Shown here piece by piece: positions 57,771 through 64,000 of a stretch of 64,000 nucleotides of DNA. Made by a program: the position numbers and the translations under genes. Position 1 is the stretch's first letter; each line of letters begins with the position of its first letter. Source of the stretch: Hemileia vastatrix (Eukaryota; Basidiomycota; Pucciniomycetes; Pucciniales; Zaghouaniaceae); NCBI GenBank assembly GCA_030280995.1, contig JASXTE010000002.1:28441183-28505182 (forward strand). The letters run 5' to 3'. The notes beneath the pieces are model-generated. The model was not told where the DNA came from, ran no database searches, and worked only from the letters and a program-made list of their open reading frames with translations.

Positions 57771-58970
57771 TATTGGCCGGTCGTCTAGAAGAAAGAGAAG
57801 AAGAAAAAGGGAAATAGATGGAATGGAGATAAAATAATGGAATAGGATAAAGTAAACCAATAATAAGAGTAATTTTAAAAGAGGGGAGCGACAAAGTAAA
57901 TTTGAAGACTTGACAAATTGTAAGGATTTATTTAAATTGTAATATATTATAACTAGTATTTGTATTCAAAGCGCGGAAATCAATGATAGTATTATTAAAC
58001 TTAAAGCAAACTTTAAATATTTATATAGTATTTTAATTAGAAATGTAATACTAATAAAAATAGTAAATAAACGTAGTATATTTAAAATATATTTAAGTGA
58101 GTGTGTAATAAGTAATGAGCTACCAAAGAGGGTTCCAAAGCCCTTTTATAGGCAAGAGGACATTCTGGAGCATTCCAATAGTATGTACAAAAAAGTAAAA
58201 TAATGTGAAACAATTAATTAAAAGAATCTAATTAAAAACATAAAAAATAAATCTGTGAATAAACAAATATTTTTCCCATCAGAAATTTCTAAAAAAGAAT
58301 AGAATTAATATAACAATTAACTACGTGAGTATGAAAGATGAGAACTGTGAGAAAGAAATCTAAAGAAGGAATACAAATAGCTAAAAAGGTTGAATTAAAA
58401 CAAAAGGAGTTATTTTTACGCTTTTAATAAATCTTAATTCAGTATTGGAAAAGGTAATATAATTAGTTTAACTATTTCAAGTAATTTAATTATTAAATTA
58501 ATTGAAACAACTAATTAATTTAATTAAGTAACTTATTTAAAATGATAAATTAAATTTAATCATATTAAATAAATTTTTTTAATTAATTTAGTAATTTTAA
58601 TGACACAATTAAGGGTCAATGAAGCGCCCAATATTTATGGATATTATTATATGATAAGTTGTATTTAGTTTATATAAATGTTATTATTGAAATTGTAATT
58701 ACAGTGTAAGTTAAATTTACACTTATAATATAATTTTAAATAATTTATTTATACATACAAAGTGCGCCATGATATTATAGAATATAATATTTGTTTATGT
58801 AATAAAACTTATTTAATAATAAAATTAAGTATAGTAATTATTTTATTTATTCATAAAATATTTATAATTTTACTTTAATAATTTTTTGTAATTACATAAT
58901 GTTATTCCTTTTTATGATTGCAGTAATTTATTATATAAATTATTGGGCTCCTGAGATAGCCTGGCTGACA
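57771..58970 (-). repeat. 5' LTR of C1 (right)
   Basis: 1200 bp, matching 49739-50938 with scattered substitutions and no net length change. Starts TATTGGCCGG and ends CTGGCTGACA in plus coordinates. Confidence 0.92.
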
Positions 58971-59075
58971 GAAAGTACAAGGCCTGCACATGTGGATGCA
59001 CTGTTTACAAGCATATTCTTTTGGAGCAGTGAAGCAAGGAAGGTCTGATGGGTCAAAGTCTGGGGATTCAGCCAT
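58971..59075 (-). pseudogene. A1 antisense gene 1, first part of exon 1
   Basis: Starts ATG at 59075 (MAESPDFDPSDLPCF) and gives the first Cys triplet, CKQCIHMCRPC, before C1 interrupts it. This copy has TGC where A2 has TGA at codon 30, showing that A2 carries a new nonsense change and that a seventh Cys is ancestral here. Confidence 0.7.
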
Positions 59076-59845
59076 GATCTGTGAAGGAACAACAAGAAAA
59101 AGAAAAGAGTTGAAAGAAAATTTAATCAGTCATGGTAGATGATGAATGGAGAATGGAAGTTCAGCAGGTGGGTTGCGGAGAATTGTGCATGGAGCTGGCT
59201 CTTCCCTTTTATGCAAAATGTGTTTTAGTTTGTCAAGACTTTAAACTGAAAACTGGGTTAGTCCTCCAAGACTTTAAACTGGCCAATTACATTCTTATTT
59301 CAAGAATTTGAATCCTCTATGGGTTCTGTAGTCCATCAATACTTTAAACTGAACATTGTGGGAAGTCTGTCAAGACTTTAAACTGAACACTTTGGGCAGT
59401 CCATCAAGAGTTTAAGCTGAATAATGGTATAGTCCCCCAAGACCATAAACTGAGGATGGTTTGCTGGTTGGGTCCTTCAGGACTATAAACTGATAATGTG
59501 ATTTTGGTGTGATTCTGGCAGAGGGCATCCAAAGGGGGAGTCTCTGAATTTAGTTAAGGCAAGTGTGAGGGTAACTGATGAGCTGGCTGCTCTGTAGAAC
59601 AGTTACCCCAGAATGTTAGTTTATTTTTTTGGTCTTCAATGGTTTGATCTCTGGTTCTGTCTGTTTGATTTAGGTTTTGGAGTCCCCCAAGACTATAAAC
59701 TGAGGGTTTTGAGTCCCCCAAGTCTATAAAATGAGGGCTGTTAGTCCCCCAAGGCTTAAAACTGAGGATTAGTCCCCCAAGACTTTAAACTGAGAAAATT
59801 ATTTTTTTTTTGATTTCTACATCAAGATTTTCAGGCAAGAAGTAA
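59076..59845 (+). repeat. Hairpin array between the two A1 antisense genes
   Basis: About eleven hairpin-TAAACTG units on the plus strand between 59225 and 59795, including paired AGTC...GACT, wobble AGTT...GACT and GGTC...GACT forms, and one hairpin P at about 59568-59609. Arrangement matches A2 45889-46625. Confidence 0.75.
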
Positions 59846-60470
59846 TTACAGAAAAGAATCAAGAGATGTAACAAAATTTTCAGCATTGGCTTTGAACTGG
59901 TGAATGAGGTTCTTCCTTTTCTCAAGGTCCTGTGGATTCTTGGTAGGAGTGGATTGGAAGTAGTTTAGAATGAGATTATTCTGTTGAGAAGAATTTTTAT
60001 GGAATTTGTCTTTGATGGTGGGAAATGGATTATGTGGCGGTGCTTCAATGGTTCCCACATTTTCAACATCACTTTCAGGATGGAAATGGCCTGGAAATTT
60101 GTCAGATTGAATTTAAGTATGAAGAAGTATTGGGCTTACCATCAGAAGAGCCAGGGATGGTAGAGCTAGTGGTTGTAGCAGGGTTGAAACTCTTTTTTGA
60201 AGGGTGGAATTTGTTTATTAATCTGGTTATCAAGATGGAAGGCCTAGATCTTTTGGTTTTTATGGAAGCAGGAACAGGTTGAGGGGGAGGTGAATCTGTT
60301 GCAGATGATAATGGACCAGGTCTGGAGGAAGATTTCTTTCTGGAATAGCAGGCAACACAAGCAGTTCTGTTAGGATGAATTGGTGGCGATATGGTGCAGA
60401 TGAGGTTATGGTCAATACAGTATTGACAGGGACCCTTTTCAGAGGTTGATTTTGAAAAATGGGTGAACAC
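59846..60470 (-). CDS. A1 antisense gene 2: Zn2Cys6-like protein, spliced frame intact
   Basis: Exons 60470-60140 (331 nt) and 60090-59846 (245 nt) give 576 nt and 191 residues with no stop. The 49-nt intron (60091-60139) is GTAAGC...TTTCCAG and its removal joins SSDG to HFHPESD in frame, as in A2. Cys are at 15, 18, 25, 38, 41 (CQYC...LIC...CVAC); the sixth position (48) is Ser, where A2 has Cys, so metal binding by this copy may be impaired. A basic stretch (KRSRPSILI) and a conserved C-terminus follow. Starts 48 bases inside the 3' LTR on the antisense strand. Role unknown; a regulator of the element or of host genes is conceivable. Confidence 0.75.
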
Positions 60471-60518
60471 AGTGGTTTTAGTTAAGGAGAATGTGGAAAT
60501 TCTAAATTGGAGAGAGGG

Positions 60519-61615
60519 TGTGGTCTTCCAACATTGGCAGAGGCCTTTTTTGATCTATTTGGCATTGTTTTGACATGCGTAAATGACATTGTTTAAAAAT
60601 TGGGTGTTATTCTGGATTTTTTCAGTAAATATTGGGACAGAAGGGATGTGGGTACTACCATTAGATAGCCCTGGGTTTTCTTTATATTTTTTGTCATGAT
60701 AACATTTTTCAGATTTTAAGTATTAAAGGGATAATTTCTCATTTAGCATTTAAAAAATAGCTATTTAATTTTTTTTTAGTTTTTTACCAGCTAACCTTAA
60801 GTTTTAGAGTTAAGTGCTTAGTACCATTAGAATGAGCTATTTTTTCTCTACATTTTATGTCTCAATGTTGTTATAGCCTAATTATGTGTTTTAAAGGTTT
60901 TAGTAGTTGTAGTAGTTTTTTCTTAGTATTTTGGGTATTTGTGCAGGTTTTTGGTGGTTTTCTTGCTTTGGGGTGGTTCGGCCGCCTCAGGTGGGCCTCC
61001 TGACGTCGAGAAGCCTGCCTGCCTCAGTGCTAGAAGGCTGGGAAGCGTTTCTAGAGTAGTTTTATGCCATTTGGCGCTCAAGAACTCCAAATTCATTGAT
61101 ATGCATGGGCTTTTAGAGAGTGGTCTGTGTGTAAATAGTGAATAAGACAATTTGGGGCAACCTTAATTATAATAGAACCATCTGGAGGTGATATCCTTGT
61201 TCTTCACTCAGTTTTCACTGTTTTCTGGCCACAATTGGATGTGTTTGTTGCAGGGTGAGTTCCTCATTTAACTTAACTTGGCAACTGGTTTCTCTGGTAT
61301 AGTCTTGCAAGCTATATCAAGTATTATTGCTGTCTCTGGTGTGGATTTGGAACCTACATAAAGTATCATTGCTTTCTCTGGTGTGGACATTGGTCTACAT
61401 ATCAGTTCTTTGGTTTGGTAGTCTGTCTGGAGACTACTTCCTTGGCTGATCAGGCAGTCAAGTGTGTTGAAAAAGGGGCTTTAGCAAATGGGAACCAATT
61501 TACTGTAGCAGGTAAATCTCACTTTATTTTTCTAAAGGGACAGGGGATTTTCACTCTAGGTTTTCTCCAACTCCCTTGGTCAAGGCCTATAGCTAGTACT
61601 ATAGGATTGTCTACA
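60519..61615 (+). repeat. 3' LTR of A1
   Basis: 1097 bp, TGTGGTCTTCC...GGATTGTCTACA, preceded by a purine run (TTGGAGAGAGGG). Pairs with 1057-2119 by shared variants. The next four bases, GCGT, match GCAT before the 5' LTR. Confidence 0.92.
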
Positions 61616-62134
61616 GCGTGTGCTGGAAGAGTGTGTTATGGTTTAGGAGATAGTATTGGGGGATACAATGAGAGAGAATTACATCCTGATTTTATGCCTC
61701 TTACTACTTTGATACTTCACTTGTTTGATTACAGTTAAAAAGATTACCTCAAGGTGCAACAAATTTAGTAGTTGTTTATTAAGCTCAGATTGCTTATATT
61801 ATTCAAGATGAAATTCCACAATATGCTGGTATATTTATTTATGATGGTGGAATGAAAGGTCCTTCAACAGATAATGATAATGAGGCTTTGAAGGAGAATC
61901 CAGGGATACAAATATTAATCCAGGGATATGCTGATTTTTAGAGAGAATTTTGTTTAGGATTGAAGAGGCTGTTTTAACTACTTATGGGTCAAAGTTTTCT
62001 TGTTGTGTACCAGCTTTAGAACTATTAGGTCATGTGGTATGTAGAGAGAGTAGGATTATGTAAAAGAAGAAAGTAAATAAAATTCAGTCCTAGTCAAGTC
62101 CCAAGAATACAAACAAAGTCAGAGGGTTTTTAGG
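61616..62134 (+). pseudogene. B2 right part: degenerate reverse transcriptase
   Basis: Continues the copy begun at 1-1056: AGRVCYGLGD near 61625, YNERELHPD, LKRLPQGATN near 61745, then YDGG (mutated F-I-D-D-G-G) near 61840, SCCVPALELLGHVV near 62005 and NKVRGFLGV near 62115. Stops are frequent. It breaks off at 62134, where an LTR-like sequence begins. Confidence 0.83.
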
Positions 62135-62833
62135 TGTATCACCATGGAGAATCTGGCAGTGAACTGCTAGAAATCCTCTCTCTTTGAACTCCAGAGTGTC
62201 TCTTATTATTCCAGGGTTATTCTCACTTTATAAAAATATACAAAATTGTATTGGAAGTACATTTATTCTCAGATTGATTATAGACAGAATATCAACTGAT
62301 TCCAAATTATGCACAAGCTGATCCTCCAGAACTTTATTTTGGTCCTCTGTTGAGCACAAATTGAGCACAAATTTATCTAACCTAAGCTTATGCATATATA
62401 ATAATTCAGGATACTTGATCTATGAAATTTGATAATAAAATAAAATATTGATGAATTTACACTACGCAATATAGGGGGTGGACTTGCTAGCAAGTCCTCA
62501 ACCTGAACTCAGATGGAACTCAGATGGAACTCAGACTGAACTCAGAATGAACCCATACTGAACTCTACTTGAACACCCACCTAAAACTGTTCTGCTGAGT
62601 GGTGTTCATCCCTGATTGTATGGTTCCTTTATCAATAGCTCAATGTGTGTTCAATCTATGGTGAGTTTGGGTCCAAGGTTGCGGACTTGCTAGCAAGTCC
62701 GCCCCCCATATTGTCTGGTGTTATATTAAAAATAATTATTATGTAAGATATTAAATTATAAATTTAGGCATCATAGGAGGGCACTTAATAGAACTTAATT
62801 ATACTATGTGACACCTAAATACTGTATCACACA
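62135..62833. repeat. Probable LTR of an unassigned element (D) inserted in B2
   Basis: B2 pol stops abruptly at TTAGG and a new sequence begins TGTATCACCATGG; a candidate end is TACTGTATCACACA at 62833. Inside are two palindromes built on GGACTTGCTAGCAAGTCC (62480-62497, 62681-62702) and short repeats of AACTCAGA-type units (62505-62560), a layout like the CCGTACGG block of the B LTRs. No clear PBS or PPT follows, so the right boundary and the LTR identity are uncertain. Confidence 0.4.
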
Positions 62834-64000
62834 GTTTGAAACATTTAAAACAAAATGTGTCATGATGGTCAATGAAATTTCTTGGACAGACACTTTCAAA
62901 ATTAATACTGACAGTAATACACAAATATGAAACCTTTGAATCTATCCAATAAAAGATTTTCCTTCTGATAAATGGATTTTTCTCACTTAATCCCTGTTAA
63001 AAAGTGTCCTTGTGAGGTTTGGCTGACCTTCAGGGGGATAATTTGGCCACATAAAACAACTTCTATTTTCATGATTGACCAAAATATCATCCTCATTTCC
63101 ATCTAAAGAATTGATCTCATCTGACTGTAGCTGATCAAAGGGGTCCACCACAAGTTTAGCCAAAATTTTGGTGAACACTTTTTTGATGAATAGTGACTAA
63201 CTGGTGCTTTCAAAAATTGTCCACCTGAGGTTAGGCTAAACTTCAGGAGGATAAATTTATTATGAATACCAAATTAACTAAAGAATAATTTTTCCCTAGC
63301 TACTCAACATCATAAAAGTGTCCAACTGAGGTTTAGCCATAATTCAGGTAGACACTTTTGGAAAGGCACAGTCTGATGGGTTAAATATCTCTATATGGCA
63401 ATAAGTATAAGTTTTTTATCAACATGGAGCTAGAATTAATTTAATATGGCCAAAGAGTCCACCTGAAGTTTGGCCAACATACAGGTGGATATTTTTATGA
63501 GGATTACTTGATGAAATGAAGAAGACTTGAAATTACTTTCCATCATGAAATTTTCAAACTTAAGTTTATCAAAAAATTGTGGTAACACTTTTGCCAGATC
63601 CAGTCATATGGGATCAGCTCTTTATATAGAAATGAGAATCAATTTTTAGTCAATCATGGCATTAGAAGTAATTTGATATGGACAAACTTTCCACCTGATT
63701 TTTGGCCAAAAATAAGTTGGAAATGTTTATGAGGAATACTTTATTAACTAACAAAGACTTGCACCCTACTACTCTCCATCATAAAAGTTTCCACCAGAAG
63801 AATTGTCAAACTTGTGGTTGACACCTTTGGCCTGGTCTGGCCATATGGGATACATTCTGCATATGGAAATGAGGATTTAATTTGGTCAATCATGGTACTA
63901 GAAGTAATTTTATATAGACAAAGTTTCTAACTAAATATTGGAAAAAAATCAGTTGAAAACTTCATTTAGTTTTTCAAAAAATCAAATTAAGTACAATTTT
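62834..64000. repeat. Hairpin-like repeat array, probably internal to element D
   Basis: No gene is supported. About seven irregular units carry TCCACCTGA-like left arms, a GTTTGGCCAA-like centre and CAGGTGGA-like right arms: near 62998, 63138, 63217, 63319, 63449, 63687 and 63925. The unit at about 63451-63482 pairs perfectly over 8 bp. Arms vary together in several units. The array runs toward the window end. Confidence 0.55.

Larger units (their letters stand above)
49739..58970 (-). mobile_element. Family C chromovirus C1 (minus strand), inserted in A1 antisense gene 1
   Basis: About 9.2 kb with LTRs of 1200 bp each (49739-50938, 57771-58970). It splits exon 1 of A1 antisense gene 1: GTAGAAG before, GAAAGTACAAGG after, which rejoin to the A2 sequence at 45785-45805. 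The flanks are only roughly duplicated (AGAAG/GAAAG). Order on the minus strand: Gag extension, Gag, protease, RT, RNase H, integrase, chromodomain. Several frameshifts. Confidence 0.88.
1057..61615 (+). mobile_element. Family A Ty3/Gypsy element A1 (outer composite, carrying nested insertions)
   Basis: Bounded by LTRs at 1057-2119 and 60519-61615. These two resemble each other more than the A2 pair: both have AAGTATTAAAGGGATAATTTCTCA where A2 LTRs have a different version. Flanking 4-mers are GCAT (1053-1056) and GCGT (61616-61619), a target-site duplication with one CpG-type change. Own content in order: LTR, PBS, gag-protease, frameshift site, pol, hairpin-rich 3' tail, antisense gene 1, hairpin array, antisense gene 2, LTR. 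Insertions inside are a solo C LTR (6786-8133), A2 (12437-48397) and C1 (49739-58970). Stops and frameshifts in gag and pol make it non-autonomous today. Confidence 0.88.

Noticed and set aside
1..64000. Host protein-coding, tRNA or rRNA genes
   Set aside because: None seen; every long coding segment is assignable to a retroelement, and inter-element DNA is LTR or tail sequence.

Overview
The window contains no recognisable host gene. It is a stack of Ty3/Gypsy LTR retrotransposons, most of them decayed, nested inside one another. The DNA is AT-rich, tRNA or rRNA genes were not seen, and predicted introns are short (49-69 nt, GTAAGY...YAG). Two accessory genes encode Zn2Cys6-like cysteine clusters, a fungal-specific fold. 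The source is therefore most likely a fungus with a large transposon-bloated genome, perhaps a rust-type basidiomycete; that placement is inference.

Three families are well supported. Family A (copies A1, A2; plus strand) has LTRs of about 1.1 kb starting TGTGGTCTTCC, a gag-protease frame, a pol frame with an FIDD-type reverse transcriptase reached through a T TTT TTA slippery site, a long 3' tail with RNA-hairpin candidates, and two antisense genes with introns. Family B (B1 nearly intact, minus strand; B2 degenerate; one solo LTR) is a sister family with the same pol type, frameshift and tail hairpins but no antisense genes. Family C (C1, C2, minus strand; solo LTRs) is a chromovirus with a YIDD reverse transcriptase, a C-terminal chromodomain and a long N-terminal Gag extension. 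A fourth LTR-like sequence (D) starts near 62135 and runs off the window.

Layout: B2 (1-1056 and 61616-62134) is split by A1 (1057-61615). A1 carries a solo C-type LTR (6786-8133), the whole of A2 (12437-48397) and C1 (49739-58970). A2 carries a solo B LTR (18887-19996), C2 (20449-40657), a duplicated A2 segment (40658-41257) and a solo C2-type LTR (41258-42059). C2 carries B1 (21744-33860). Nesting is five deep: B2 > A1 > A2 > C2 > B1. Target-site duplications and rejoined reading frames support most levels; the 40657/40658 join is anomalous.

The most unusual content is in the family A tails. Two genes lie antisense to the element (44397-45888 and 46626-47247 in A2; split 48398-59075 and 59846-60470 in A1). 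Each encodes six cysteines spaced C-x2-C-x6-C-x12/15-C-x2-C-x6-C and has introns that can only be spliced from the antisense transcript. Between and upstream of them lie many copies of a small hairpin motif (4-bp stem, 6-nt loop, then nTAAACTG) whose stems change in a compensatory way (AGTC/GACT, GGTC/GACC, CCTC/GAGG). It always lies on the element's sense strand and is shared with family B.
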